A DNA stretch of 64,000 nucleotides, taken from contig OZ023275.1 of the NCBI GenBank assembly GCA_964007475.1, positions 31,191,619 to 31,255,618 of the forward strand, given 5' to 3'. The notes beneath the pieces are model-generated. The model saw only the letters and a list, made by a program, of their open reading frames with translations. It was not told the DNA's origin and searched no databases. This document shows, one piece after another, positions 50,249 through 63,714 of the stretch; within the stretch, counting starts at the first letter, position 1, and every line of letters begins with the position of its first letter. This DNA comes from Hybos culiciformis (Eukaryota; Arthropoda; Insecta; Diptera; Hybotidae). Position numbers and translations under genes: made by a program.

Positions 50249-53200
50249 CTTAGATTTAAATTTAAATCTTTAAAGAAATTGATAACATAATGAACTTAAC
50301 ATATAGTTAGACAACTCAAAACCGATATATTGAGACCAGCTTCGGTTACGTAGAAAATGATATGAAATTGGACGAAATAAATGATAGGCACTTTCATTAG
50401 TTGATAATTTCTTTTAATAAAAAAAGATGTTCATATTCCAAAATATTGATTAATTTGATTTAAAAAAAAATCATACTCATACAAAAATAATTTGTACCCA
50501 TGTGTAAGAGTGATATCCTATTTTTTGTATAAACATATCGATCATATCGTCGGCGAAAATTCGCAGAATAAGTAAGTCAGTTTTTATCCATTTTTACATT
50601 CGATAGATAAATGAATATGATAAATTCAGCAATTGCAGCACATTCTATAAAATAGATGAAATCAAAATTTTCATATGATGAAATGTTATTTTTCGTTCTC
50701 TGAAGACTAAAAATATGAAGTTACTCATATTTTGTGAGTTTCGCCGACAAACTATATCTATACAAACATATGAAATATATAAATGTCTTTAATTAAATTT
50801 TGTTTACATAATGTCAAATACTATATAGAAACACTCTTTAAACATAATTCATAACATAATATAATTTTTATAACAATTTATTATTAGTGATAAAGAAAAA
50901 GGTGGTCATTAAAATGTTTTATAGTTAACAAAATTAAAAACAATTCTCATAATTTTTTTTTATTACTAGATAGCAATTTTAACCTGAAAGCAATTATTTA
51001 TATTCACACAGAAAACTTATGAAATCTATTGCTTTATTATTAGAGAATTATTTTTTATACTTGAAATTATTGAAAAATTGTTGAATTATTTCGTCCTGGT
51101 ATATCTAGCTTAGGACTCATTAGAATTCACTTGATACCCATAATTTACAATTCTTGAGATGAATGTTATACAATTTAATTTTTATTTAAATTACATGAAA
51201 TTTTATTTCGAATACTATTAATTATTTGAATATCAATTTGACATTCCTTTAAGAAGTGTTTTAATTTTTGATAAATTTCGCCTGTTATCTTTGATTCCAG
51301 TCTCAGAAGTTACATTACTATCTTATTTAAACAAGTACAAGAGAACATTTTGAACACAAAGTTGACTCACTTTGACGCTAGGCTTGATGATCATTCCCAT
51401 ATAATTTGGAATTGTTATCGTTTTCTTTTTAGAAATCCCAAAATTTTCATAATTTTTTTTCTGTTTATTTAATGATAAGGTAGCTTTGGGGCTATTTTAA
51501 TAATTAATTGTTGAAAAAAAAAATATGTACCTATATTTATTATGTAAATTTTTATTCGAACAATCTCAAGTACTCAACAAAAATAAAATACAAATAGAGA
51601 TATTGGTATTTTATATATTTTATTCAAAGCTTTCCCTGCAGGAAGCTTCAAAGAAGAATTTACTTTATATACATATAAATTAAGAAGTCATAAAATGTTT
51701 TAAATTTTAATACGTTTGCAGTTAATTATATTTTAAGATAAATTAGTCCTTTGAAATTTTACAAATATGAAGAAAAAGGGATCTGATGGAATTATAATAA
51801 TTAAAAGCTTATATAATAAAATTTTTTTCTTCAATATTGTGGAAATAAAGAAACCGCCTCAAAACTTATATTTTTTAAGGCCAAGCATCACTCAAAATCA
51901 TTTTGACTGTCAGCATTTCAAATTATAGAATAACTATTATTTAATAAATTCTTTTGGGGGAAAATTAATTTGACATTACCTACATGCAAAGAAAAATCAC
52001 CCCTTTTTTATTAAGTTTATTTTATAGGGTCATTAGTTATTTATAGTTGAACATACAGAAAAAAAATCTCTTTCATTTCTTATTGTTCCAATTTAAGAAT
52101 AAAATAAAAAAGCTTATAATTTTTCTAATTTTTTATGTAAAAAGATATAAATTATTTACCCCAATAAATTAATTTCTTTTTTCTATACTATTTCATAAAT
52201 TGTTATCTTATGCTTTTTTTTTTCGCTGGAAGGTCGATTAAACATAAATATTTGTAAGTAGCTTACAAATTCTTCTTTCAAAAAAGACATAAAAATTATA
52301 TACTTTTTAATCAAATTAATTTAAATAAAAATATCAATGATGATAGAATTTTTTTCTTTTCAGTATCACAGAATTGTATCTTAAAGCTCTTTTACCAGAT
52401 TTTGTTTTTTTTTTGGGGGAAGTTTTTAAATTAAAAATTTAGGGGAAATTAAGAATGTTTAATAATTTCAAAAATGAAGTATATATTTTTGTAATTAGAA
52501 TTCATGTACATCATAATATTAAAAAACAAAATAAATTTCCGATTTTCTTCAAGCAAAGAAATCGATATAAAATTATGAAAATGTTGATGTTAATTGACGA
52601 TGGAAAATTCCCAAATACATTTTAAGCATAAAAAATTTCTCTTTAATTAAAAATACACAAAATAAATTAAACTTTAATACTTGTTATTTAATATATACAC
52701 ACGTATGAATAATTTTAGTAAATTACGAAGATTACTGATACTTATTAAATCATATATATTCAACAAAATACGAAATATATACACAAGATACATAAAACGA
52801 AATTCTTTTTTTTCATCGTTTCTTTAGAAATCATAAAAATTTCAACATAACTATAGTAGTATACTAATTGCTACATAAATTTTGGTACAGAGCAACAAGC
52901 TTGAAAAAAAAAAAAAAATAAATAAAAAAAATTTGTTATTGTAAGCAAAAAATATTCTTAGAATTAGAATATGTATATATGTTGTTATTATAATTACATA
53001 TTATGTATTATATATGTTTTTAAAATGTCATATGGTGTTAAAATTTTATATCTGATGAAAAATAAATTATGTGTTAAAGAGAAAATTTATAAATATTCTA
53101 AGAATATTTTTAAGTCAAAAAAATTCATTCAATTTAACAGAAAAAAAAAAAAAATAAAAATGAAAACTTTAAATTTAAAATTATTGGAACATATGAAATG

Positions 53201-53655
53201 TATTATATATGTATATAAAGACAGACTTAATTTTTCACTTCTTTTATAATAAGTTTGCCGCCATAACTACGCTAATAATATCATAATAGTATTATTAACA
53301 AGAAAAACTAACTTATTTTGGGGATTGATTTTTTATTTCGTTTTCCATAAAAAATTAAAAAAACAGACAACATTCATTAAATGTCAATCCGCCAGTAACA
53401 TTTTTTTAACTTATTAACCAGCTAAGAAATGTTTATTCTTTAAAATGCCATGACAATTCGTTCACTTTCACCTCGACTAAAAGTTGAGATTTCATGATTT
53501 CGGGTTTCGAAGTTAGAGGCTCTCAACCTCTCTCTCTCAAATTAAATTGATTGGAATCAATTTCGAAAAGATCTCATATCAGAACTAATTGCTTTTTTAA
53601 ATTTGTTTTATTATATTATAAAAAAATAATAAAAATGAATTTTAATTCATCTTAC
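50249..53655. other. AT-rich DNA with one possible short MITE
   Basis: No gene is recognised; the plus open frame at 52971-53249 is low complexity. One imperfect inverted repeat at 50549-50748 is listed separately. Confidence 0.5.
50549..50748. mobile_element. Possible 200-bp MITE with GTCGGCGAAA ends
   Basis: GTCGGCGAAA at 50549 is matched by its reverse complement family TTTCGCCGAC ending at 50748, and similarity continues imperfectly for about 30 bp (AATAAGTAAGT versus AATATGAGTAACT). No clear target duplication is visible. Confidence 0.4.
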
Positions 53656-53661
53656 CCCCAG

Positions 53662-54062
53662 ATTATATTAGACAGTAAACTGTCCGGACAGTGGATCATT
53701 GTATTAGTTTTTTGTATGTGTTTGTAAGGAAAAAAAACCGGACAGTAAGTTGGGTGTCTTTTTTATTGTCCAGATTTTTTATATCAGAAAATTTATTATT
53801 TTTCATAATTGTCACTTTTTTTTATGATGTACAGGAAAAAAAAAATACGGCATTTATTTAAGTTTTTTATTAGCAATCATAAGTTTTTTTTGTTTTTTAA
53901 TTTTTTCCCGACTGTACTGTCTTTGTCACTGTCTTCTCTGTTGTCCAGATTTAAATCCGGACAGCAGAGAAGACAGTGAATTTAAAATGAATAAAATAAT
54001 AAAAAATCACCAACACATATAAATACTGTCTTCGTCAAGACAGTTTTACTGGCTAGTATAAT
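53662..54062. mobile_element. MITE with 6-bp flanking duplication CCCCAG
   Basis: The ends ATTATATTAGACAGTAAA and (reverse complement) ATTATACTAGCCAGTAAA are imperfect inverted repeats, and identical CCCCAG hexamers flank the 401-bp element (53656-53661 and 54063-54068). Internally, CCGGACAG/CTGTCCGG motifs recur, and a nested hairpin at about 53928-53978 pairs CACTGTCTTCTCTG with CAGAGAAGACAGTG around a TTTAAA core. No coding capacity. The superfamily is not determined. Confidence 0.65.
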
Positions 54063-54068
54063 CCCCAG

Positions 54069-55443
54069 GTTATGGTCAAAAACGTTTTTTTTAAATAAAT
54101 AAACTGACTTTTTTTTTAAAACCACATGAGTTCTAGGATTAAATTCGAAAAGGACTCATCTCGCAAAACTGTAGCAGCTCTTTTTTCCGGCACTCTTTTA
54201 TAAACCAAAACCATTTCATTATGCCCAAAAAAATATGTTCAAACCTTGATTGTGACTTAAAATTAAAGTATGTTAAATCGAAATACTAAAAACAGCGCAC
54301 GATTTATTTATGAGGTTATGTTCTTTATTTGTTCTTTGTATATTGATTATTATATTATCTGAAAAGTTATACGGTCATAATTTATTTGTCATACATACTT
54401 ACAACTTATAATATTCCCAAAAGTGGTATCTCACCTGAAATAAATAGAAGAAAAAAAAAATATTAAAATTTATTAATTTGTTAATGTCAATTTAGATTTT
54501 TAAAATATACATAATAAAGAATTAAGCTAAAAACTTAATTCATTTGATATTTATGCTGTCATTATTATTATTAAAAACGAATTTAGCTCTTGTACTATTT
54601 TAGATCCCAGCAGCAGAATATATATAAATATTGACGTTATATAAAACCTATAAATATTTCTTAGGAATGGGGACATCAATTATACAAATATTGTTTACTG
54701 AGTTAAAAAAAGAAATTGAAGGATAATGATTAAGGAATAATGATTTCAGGGAAAATCATTGAAAAATATTATTTTTCTAATGAATGTTATTTTATAAACA
54801 TTTTTTTTGTTTTTTTTTTTGATTTTTTCTTAGTATTTTATAACATATAGGTAAGGTCCGAAATTTTTATTCATGTTTTTCCTTACTTTTAAGACTAAAT
54901 TTGTTCTTTTTTATTTTTATGTAATATATATGTACGGATACTAGTGGCAACGAAGTTTATTTTTTTTTTCCTTTAAAATTTATTTTTTTCCTTTTTTTTT
55001 ACTTTATTTTTTTTAAATTTATTTATAGCTAAAAGTGATATAATACAACGTTACATGGAAACAAGAGATTAATTTTTCAGTCACAAAACTAAATAAAAAA
55101 AAATTTATTTTTATATTTATTAAGTATAAAATACATAATTATTTTTTTCTGATGGATTCGTTCCTAAGGTACTTTAGATAAGAAAATTATGAGTATAAAT
55201 AAAATATTATAATAAAAAAAAAAAAAAATTAAAAAATATGTATAAAAATTATATACAGATCTTTAATTTGCAATAAACTGAGTTTTAATGAATTTTGTAA
55301 TGAGATAATTTTTTTTTTTCTATAATGATTTGTAAAAATCAAAATTATTTTTATATAATTATGTTGGATATGGTCATTTTCGGATATTATTTATTTTTAA
55401 GGCAAAGACTTAAGATTATTATGTTTCGTTTGTTTTTTTTTTT
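54069..55443. other. AT-rich non-coding DNA
   Basis: Poly(T)-rich stretch, especially 54820-55020. No gene or repeat structure stands out. Confidence 0.5.
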
Positions 55444-55550
55444 GCCCAAAATAAGAATTCAAAGTTGCCTGGATGAACATTTATATTTATAAAATTATTA
55501 TATATTTTTTTTAGCCCAAAATAAAAATTCAAAATTGTCTGGAGGAACAT
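55444..55550. repeat. Direct repeat of about 37 bp, period 70 bp
   Basis: Copies at 55444-55480 and 55514-55550 share GCCCAAAATAA, AATTCAAA and GAACAT landmarks with several substitutions. Possibly the relic of a local duplication. Confidence 0.65.
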
Positions 55551-55607
55551 TATGATTAATAATAGTAGATTATTGTAAATGTAAACTAAATTTGTTATTA
55601 ATTAAGA

Positions 55608-55718
55608 GTTCTGTATACACAAAAATACATTGACACGAGTCAATACTTATATCACGAGACCGAAGGTCGAGTGATATAAATTGACAAGTGTCAATGTATT
55701 TTTGCGTAAATACAGAAC
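55608..55718. repeat. Foldback (inverted repeat) of about 110 bp
   Basis: GTTCTGTA at 55608 pairs with TACAGAAC ending at 55718; the central part CAAAAATACATTGACAC pairs with GTGTCAATGTATTTTTG, and an inner stem pairs TATATCAC with GTGATATA around CGAGACCGAAGGTCGA. There are small bulges. A minus-strand open frame across it (55570-55788) is not considered a gene. Confidence 0.75.
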
Positions 55719-55912
55719 GAGTTGTATAACAAATTTTGTTTACATATCCAATATACTGTTTTAATGCGTAGGGGAGAGGTAGTTGCAAAGAGAGAATATT
55801 TTTTTTTTCTCACTTTTTCTCTTTTTTTTTTTTTTTTTTGTATTTGGCTGCATTGAAATATTGTGAGAGATATTATGTTTGTTTAGGTATTACGTAATAT
55901 TCAATACGAAAC

Positions 55913-56014
55913 ATCTAAATGATTTCATTATTTACGCTGATGCATCTAAATTTTTTCATTATATACGCTGATGCATCTAAATTTTTTCATTATTTACGCA
56001 GATGCATCTAAATG
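55913..56014. repeat. 31-bp tandem repeat, just over three copies
   Basis: ATCTAAAT starts at 55913, 55944, 55975 and 56006, an exact 31-bp period, with a CATTATTTACGCTGATGC-type unit between. A further degenerate unit may precede GACGCATATAAT at about 56030. Confidence 0.9.
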
Positions 56015-59000
56015 ATTGCATGTGTATTGACGCATATAATACTCCATTTAATGATCTAAATTCTATAGCACTAAATACAACATAACGATCCCCAACGCAT
56101 TAAAATTATTTTTATCATCGATCATATTGTTTATTATTGTTGAGCTTGTATTTTAATCTCAAATTTATATGTTTTTTTTTGGTTGACGTTAAATTTCTTC
56201 TACATGAAAGGCTTAAAATATCCTAATAAGTTCCTTGGGAAAGAAAAGTCAAAGAATTAAAGAATTATTGTAAAATATAGACATTTTTCGAAGACCATGC
56301 AAAATTTATTTCTAATTCTCTTTCGTGGCCGCCGTAAATGAAAATTTATATTTTGTTACACAAGCAATGTTTTACATAACTTTTTTACTAAATTTATTAT
56401 TATACCCCTGTGTTTACTCTTGGCTATGATACTATGATTGTTATGTATAATATGTTATTCATATATAATTATGAATTAAAAAACACTTTTATTTTAATTT
56501 ATATTAATAAAAATATTATTTAAATTTTAGCTAGATACATTTTCCCCTAACGTTTATTATCATTAATTGCTAATTAATTGAAATATAAATATATAAATAA
56601 ATATGTAGAAGAAGTTGAATATTTAAAAAAAAAAATTTATTATATATGTACGATTGTACGTACATAAATAATTTATCTTTTTTTTTTTTTTTATTATTAA
56701 TATGTTAATTAATTTTAATAAAAAAAAAATTATAATTTTTTTTTTCTTTGCAATTTTTATATTAAAATGAGGAGAAAAAAAAAAATAAAAGAAATTATTA
56801 ATATTAAAATTGTAACGGAAACACAATATCATAAAAGGAATTAAAGAATGCAAAAAAATAAAAAAAAAAAAAAACTATGTATAATAAATAATAAAATAAT
56901 TTTATTCATATTAATTAGGTATAGTTAATATGTTATGCGTAAAATCTATATAGAAAACTAGAAAATTAAAAATAATCACGTAATTGAATAGATTATTATT
57001 ATACTTAATGCATTTAAGTAAGTTTTAGTTTTGTTTTTTTTTTTCGTATTTATTTTTGGATTGATAATAAAATATTTAATGTTCTTAAAATGCAGTTAAA
57101 ATTTGCATTTTATAAGATGTTATAAATTAACGTGCGCCATGGAAAGATGAATTCGTATATATTAATTTCGAAATAAAATTTTAGTTAGAGAAAATTTATG
57201 AGGTGGTAATTTATTTGTATCTGTAACTTTTATAGAATTTTAGAACCGTGCTTAAAGAATGCAGTCATACCTGCATTTTGCAGGTAAGTATTAGGAAAAG
57301 AAATTTGTGTAATGGAAAGCTTGAGAAGACTTTTAAATTATTCTTATTATTGCTTTTTAATTAAAGTATGATGTAAAGAAGGGTTGGAATTTTATTTAAA
57401 ACCGGTCTTTCAACATGTGGATCGCTACAGATATATAAAATAAACTAAATTTAAAAGCACTCCGCACTCAACTTGTTTATCAATTTGGGTAACACTAACC
57501 ATATAGTATCAAAATGATATTTTTTCAAACCAGAATTTGAGAACTAATTGAACTTGCAACAATCAAATTTTTAACTCTTCTGTAGCATCGCTAAAATTGA
57601 ATTTTGAAGTGTTTATAGAACCCAAAAAGAATATGGAGCTTACATTGTAAGTAAATATAGAGGTTAATATGTTAAGCCAAGTTATTTTACGTTCAATTGC
57701 TCCATATTATATACTGTAGATTTATATTATATACTGATCAATTTTTTATGCTATTATTACATTTCCAATATTTTTATAAAACTTTTAAAATATTATATGT
57801 AAATGGTTTTAAAAATATAATTTTTTAATCATATTTTCCGCAGTTACAAGTTTTTTTTTTTTTTTCCTTTTTCTATTTTTCGCAGTGAGTGTAGGCAAAC
57901 TGGAAATAATATTTTCCACATAAAATTAATTTAATTTTTTTTTAAAAAAAACCTCTCTGAATCAGTACATAATAATAATAATAATAATAATATGTGTATA
58001 TGTTATTTCTAATTAATAAAAACAGAAAAAACTAAAAGTTAAAAATTAATTTCATTTTATTTTTCTCATTTTGTGCTAATTCCTTTTATTTTTTTTTTTT
58101 TTGCTTTGCACTTTAATTTTTTTTTTTTTTGCTTTACCATTTTTAAGTTGAAATACAACTTTATATATTTTTATAAAAAAAAAAAAATATTTTTTTTTTT
58201 TTTTGGAATTTAATCGAAACGGCCTTGAACGAAAGTTTTTCTTTCTTACTATATATAGAGAAAAATAAAAAAAATAAAAAAATATATTGTATTAGCCGCA
58301 TTCGTATCTTTTTACATTTTCTTTTTGAACAATTTTCATTTATAGAGTTATTTTTTTTTTCTTCTTTTTCAAAAATCTATACATTCATTTATTATTTGTA
58401 TTATATGGAATGAAAAAAAAAAAAAAAAAATTCTGATAGCTGAAATAATTGGTAAACAACCAACAATGTAAAGAAAAATATATATGTACATATTTATAAT
58501 ATATATAAAAAATAGTAAAGTATAGAAGTATACAAAAAGAATTATTAAATTGTAGGCTTATCATATAAGGCAATATTGATTATTTCAGGCTATTTGTATA
58601 AAACATTTTAAATATTATCAACATTGACACTACTACTATACATATAGTATGTTGTGGATATTATCGTTATAAAGCAAACAAAACTAAAAAGAAAAACAGG
58701 AAATCAGGGATTGTGAATAATTTTGATGTTTTTTTTTTTTTTAATTATTTTTAATCAATTTTGTGGAAGGATTTAGTAAAATATAGTTTTTATAAAAAAA
58801 AAAATAATAAATCTATTTGTTTGATCGATTTAAAATAAAAAAAAATTGTATGTTGTTGCTATTAGCTAGGGCGATACGATAAAAAAAAAATATTTATTCT
58901 ATTAGTGAAATTTTTAGTCTGCTTAACATCTCGATAATTTTCATTTTTTGCAGGATTTAATTTATTTAGAATTGGAAAATCTGGAAAATGAGCTAAAAAA

Positions 59001-62000
59001 AAAAATTACAATTACAAATCTCATCATATTCTAATTTCTAACAGGATAGACGTTGAACCAACTATGTATTATATGCTTTCCAAATTAAATTTTGTTTTGC
59101 TTCAAATAAATCAAAAAAACCCACTCTTAAATCAATTTATTTTTAAAATCTATTAAGGAACTAAAATAATTACTTAAATTTTGCACATTTTCACTTAAAC
59201 CAACTTTGATAAGAAAAATTTTTCTAATTTTTTTTTTTTTAATTTAAAACTAAAATGTCACGTTTTGTGAATATACGTACAGATTCAATGTAGTGTATTT
59301 AATTGTTATTTAATAAACAGAAGGAAATATAAATATCTGAGTAAATTACTTATATGGGACTTGTAATTAAATCACAATGGGATTTAAAATGTGTGGGCTT
59401 CTTGATTACATTTACTGTATATATACATATAGTTTATCAATAAGAGCAGAATTTTATAAAACAATTTTTTTTTTTATTTATTTATTTTACTTTTTATGTA
59501 GTTTTTTTTTGAATAATAATAATAACAGAAAAAAAAAAAAACAACATAGTTGTAGATTATTATGTACTCGTTAGAGTGAATAAATATAGTTTTTTTTTTT
59601 TTTTTTTCTTTTTAAAAGCTTTCTGAGATACAATCAAATATTTAGATGTGAAACCCATAGATAGAAAGCAAATAACATTTATAATTTTATTCTTTTTTTT
59701 TTTTTGTTTTTTATTAAATGGATGAAATTAAAGTTGGATATTTTTTATTTTTTTTTATTCGTTATTTAAAATGCTATATAAATGTACATATCTTATGTAG
59801 TATTTGCCAGATGATCATTTGGAATTTTTTTTTTTGTAAAACTAGTAAATTGAGATAAATATATATGAGAATGCCTTTGATAATCAAAATAGTATCAATT
59901 TACGAAATTCTTGAAAAACATTTAATACACAAATGATGTATATAATATTATATTTTATAAATTGAAAAAAATAATAAAATAATAATAATAATTATTATGA
60001 AATAATTTTTTTTTACATTAAGTTAAAAACGACTTCAAAATGTTTTTTCTGTAATCAAGTTGCAAATTTTACTCAAAGTTAATTTAGTTTCAGAACATTG
60101 GCAGTTATTTTTTTTTTGTGTCAAAAAACATATTATGACCATGCAAACTGTAACTGATATTGGTTAAAACAAAAAATTGCTAATTTAATTGAATTTTCAT
60201 GGAATTTCCCTTTAATATAAGTTTACTTTAAAATAAAAGGTATAAGGAATTAGTATCCAAAAATTTATATCCCAAAATTATTAAAATAAAAAACAAAATT
60301 CTACAAAACTTACCAAATAGTTTTCAAAGTATAAATTTTTTGGATTAATTCTATATCGGTTTATGTTGTACACTGTACTTGTATTTTACCGGGAGAAACT
60401 GATAATATATACATATGTACATTATGACAGAGATATATAAATACAAATTTTTCCTTAAATGGTATGTGATATTTTTGTATTATATATTTTAAATTAAGTA
60501 AATAACTATGGGTTTTTTATTTATTTTATAGAACAAAGTTGTTTTATTAATAATAATGTTATCTACCCATAATATGTTTATGTATGTTAAAATCATTTTT
60601 TTACATACTTTGAATAAATATAAAAAATAACCATTTTCAATCCATTAATAAAGTGATTTTTTATATTTATTCTGAAATGAGTATATATATACCATAATGT
60701 AAATAATGTCTACACTCTATACTACTTATTATAGTTGTTAAGTGTGATTTTTTTTTTTTGAAGACTATTTAATTTGAGGACATAATTGATGTTATTTTAA
60801 AAGAATTTATTTTTTTTTATTTTTAACTTTAAATAATATTACTAAGGTAATTAATAATTTTGTATAATATATTCATATATTAATCTTTTTCCACTGGGAT
60901 TGATTATGTAAGTATATTTATTTATTTAAAAGCTACCGGTAATAAATTTTTTTTTATAGACATGTTTCATTTCTCTTAAAACACATTCAGTTAATTTCTT
61001 TAGAAATTAAAAAAAAAAAAATTTGCTTTTTCTTAACGTTTGAAAAACCTATATATAATATTTAGATGACTGCATGCCAATTGAATAATATATTGCCCTG
61101 AAATTGATTTTAATTAATTTATAGAATTACTCTTTTAATAAGAAAAGATAATTTGTTTTAGCAGTATCGTGCTCAAAGAACGGCTGACCAAGCGGGTTAA
61201 TATTTTATACCAAGTATATACAAGCTTTATATTACACGGACCTAGAATAACATTGGAAAATGGGAAATTCTAAAATACGATAAAGTTATTATTTGTGTTG
61301 CAAAGATTTTCAATAGAGAATATTTCAATTGTTTGTAGTTCTATCTCTATGGTTATCCAATTATAACGTCTAACAGACGAAAATCTGTTATGTTTGCCTT
61401 GAAATATTATTTTTATAGATGTTCTTTATTTGGAACATAAGAATTTTGAACGATATTTTTCTCCGGGCGTTTTAGCCACGGCCCTGCATAATACATTCAT
61501 AACGAACAATTATGTAATTCCTTTAAAACGATTTTAACATTATTTTATATTCTAAAATTAAATAAAATTTATATAGGTATACATAAATACTTAACAAAGA
61601 ATAAAATAATTAATTTTTATTTTTTATTTTTTTTTACTTCAAAGAATTCCATTCAATTCAGATTTCAATTAATTACATAACAAATTTAATATATACATGT
61701 ATATAAATATACGATTTTGATACAATATTGTAAATAATAGTTGGCTGCTGCATGGATGAACAAAAAATAAACATATTTTTTTTTTGGGTATTATTTTTTC
61801 CATATGTACTACGTTCCACTTAATTTTAAAAATTATATTAATTGTTAGTAAAAATTTTATTTGAACTATTTTTATTGCGGAAAATTTTGTTCACTCAATA
61901 GAAAGATCTTAGTTAAAAAAAAACAAAAAAAGCTTATATTCTTCGCTTGATCTTTATGGTCTTCATTAAGGTCAGAGGTCACTTGATTAAATTCAATAAA

Positions 62001-62336
62001 TTCTATTAACAGATTGTAAATTGCATATATAATAAACTTTTTGATTGTCAGTCAGAAAGAACAAAAAAAATAATCTAATTTGCACAAACTATTTTGTTTT
62101 GCAAAAATAAAATATAATTTGTCAGTATAAGTATATTTGTATTTAGAATTTAAAATTATTAAATTATTAAAACTTTAATAAATAATTAAGTACCTTAAAA
62201 TTTTAAATGACAATAATTTGAAGCATTATTACACAGTTTTATTACTTGCAATATACAAAAAAAAAAAAAAAATAAAAATCAATTTATTTATAAAATTCTA
62301 ACTAATGTACGTATTTTATAAAACTTCACTTATAAA
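56015..62336. other. Long AT-rich stretch without recognisable genes
   Basis: Over 6 kb of poly(A)/poly(T)- and TATA-rich DNA, including an (ATA)n run near 57967-57990. Open frames (minus 56623-56853, plus 58225-58413, minus 58385-58573, plus 59377-59574) are low-complexity Phe/Tyr/Lys/Ile translations. A more balanced patch at about 61440-61490 contains CTCCGGGCG and CACGGCCCTG and could be a transposon end, but no partner was found. Confidence 0.5.
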
Positions 62337-62338
62337 TA

Positions 62339-63099
62339 CACAGAAAAAAATTTGCTCGTACTCATTACGTCAAAAAAGTTCGTTAATGACATTCTCGTTA
62401 AGATAACGAAAAATAATGAATAAATACGTTTTTGTAACGTAAATTTCGTTTATTTTCTATTACGAACCTTTTTTTTCATTTTTAGTACTCGTTAAAAACG
62501 TTCGTTATCGTTAAATACGGGAAACAAAAATTTCAATCCATACAGAATTTATATTTTCCATTTTACACATTGCCGTAAATTTAGTTCATAGCTCAGTGGC
62601 AGAGTTGATGGATTGCAATGTTTAGGACAGTGGTTCGAAGCCACAAGCGGGCATAAAAAAAATTATTAAAAAAAAATTAAATAAAAAAAATTAAAAAATA
62701 AGTAATAAAAATAGAAACATAAATAAAAAAAATTAATAAATAAAAAAAATAAATAAAAAAAAATAAAAAAAAAAATTAAAAAAAAAAAAATAAATAAATA
62801 AATAAATAAAAAAATAAATAAAAAAAAAAATAAAAAAAAAATTAAAATAAAAAATAAAAAAGAAATAAATAAAAAATTAAATAAATAAAAAAAAAAATTT
62901 AGTCTAGTAAAATTTTTCTTTCGTATTTGCGGTGTTTTTGCTGAAGAATTTGAAAGGTTTTTGGTTTTGGGGTATAACGAACTTTTTTAACGAACTACGA
63001 GCTTTTTTCAACGAAATGTTCGTTGTAGCCAAAATAACGAATTTTTCGTTGATTTTAACGAATTATTTAGTTATCAGTACGAGCAAATTTTTTTCTGTG
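62339..63099. mobile_element. Tc1/mariner-like MITE (761 bp) carrying a nested SINE-like insertion
   Basis: The ends are CACAGAAAAAAATTTGCTCG (62339 on) and its reverse complement ending at 63099, flanked by TA on both sides (62337-62338 and 63100-63101). Both subterminal parts are rich in TTCGTTA and AACGAA motifs. There is no transposase. A tRNA-derived sequence with a long A-rich tail occupies 62586-62894. Without that insertion the element would be about 440 bp. Confidence 0.8.
62586..62894 (+). mobile_element. tRNA-derived SINE or tRNA retropseudogene with A-rich tail
   Basis: An RNA polymerase III A box, TAGCTCAGTGGC (62589-62600), and a B box, GGTTCGAAGCC (62632-62642), have tRNA-like spacing. 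A D-stem (GCTC with GAGT) and a T-stem (GTGG/CCAC) can form; the acceptor and anticodon stems do not pair well. From about 62654 an (AAAT)n-like A-rich tail of roughly 240 bp follows. AAATTTAGT occurs at 62577-62585 and again at 62895-62903, consistent with a target-site duplication, though its AAA overlaps the tail. It is not a functional tRNA gene. Confidence 0.75.
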
Positions 63100-63101
63100 T
63101 A

Positions 63102-63714
63102 CGTAAAATGCCAGCCTATATTATTTTTCACATCACACTGCGTTAAATTTATATTATACATACATATATATTTATTCCATAAATATATTTTTTTTGATAT
63201 TTCTTATTTTAAGTAAAAAAAAAAAAAATAAATAAATTTATTAAATTATTATTCTTTTAAAATTCTTCCATATCATCTGGAAGAACATTTCAATTGAAAG
63301 TCTAACGAAAAACTGAATTTATACATAAAATATTATAATTTATAATTTTTTTTTTTTTTGTTCATTCTTTTCCAGACTGAACATATTTTGTACGCACATG
63401 ATGTGGAAAATACAAAAAAAAAAATATTAAAATAAAAATAAATCTTTTCTCTTCAAAATATTGTCTATCTGTCAGTTGTCCGATTTTTTTTTGTTGAATT
63501 TTAATGGTTTTGAACAGCACACTGCTATTATGGTGGTCATGTGGAACAAGAGTTCTTATAGATTTTTACACGAACACTCTTTGACATTTTAATACATTTT
63601 GCAAAAATTAATTTTTTTTTTGCCCAACAAATTGTATGATCTTTTAAAATCTTATTTTTGTGTCATTATTAAATATGTACTTAGTTATATTATACCCTTA
63701 ATGCTAGAGATAGA
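63102..63714. other. AT-rich non-coding DNA
   Basis: No gene or ordered repeat is recognised. Confidence 0.5.

Noticed and set aside
62583..62655. Functional tRNA gene
   Set aside because: The A and B boxes are present, but the acceptor and anticodon stems do not pair, and a long A-rich tail with flanking direct repeats points to a SINE or retropseudogene.
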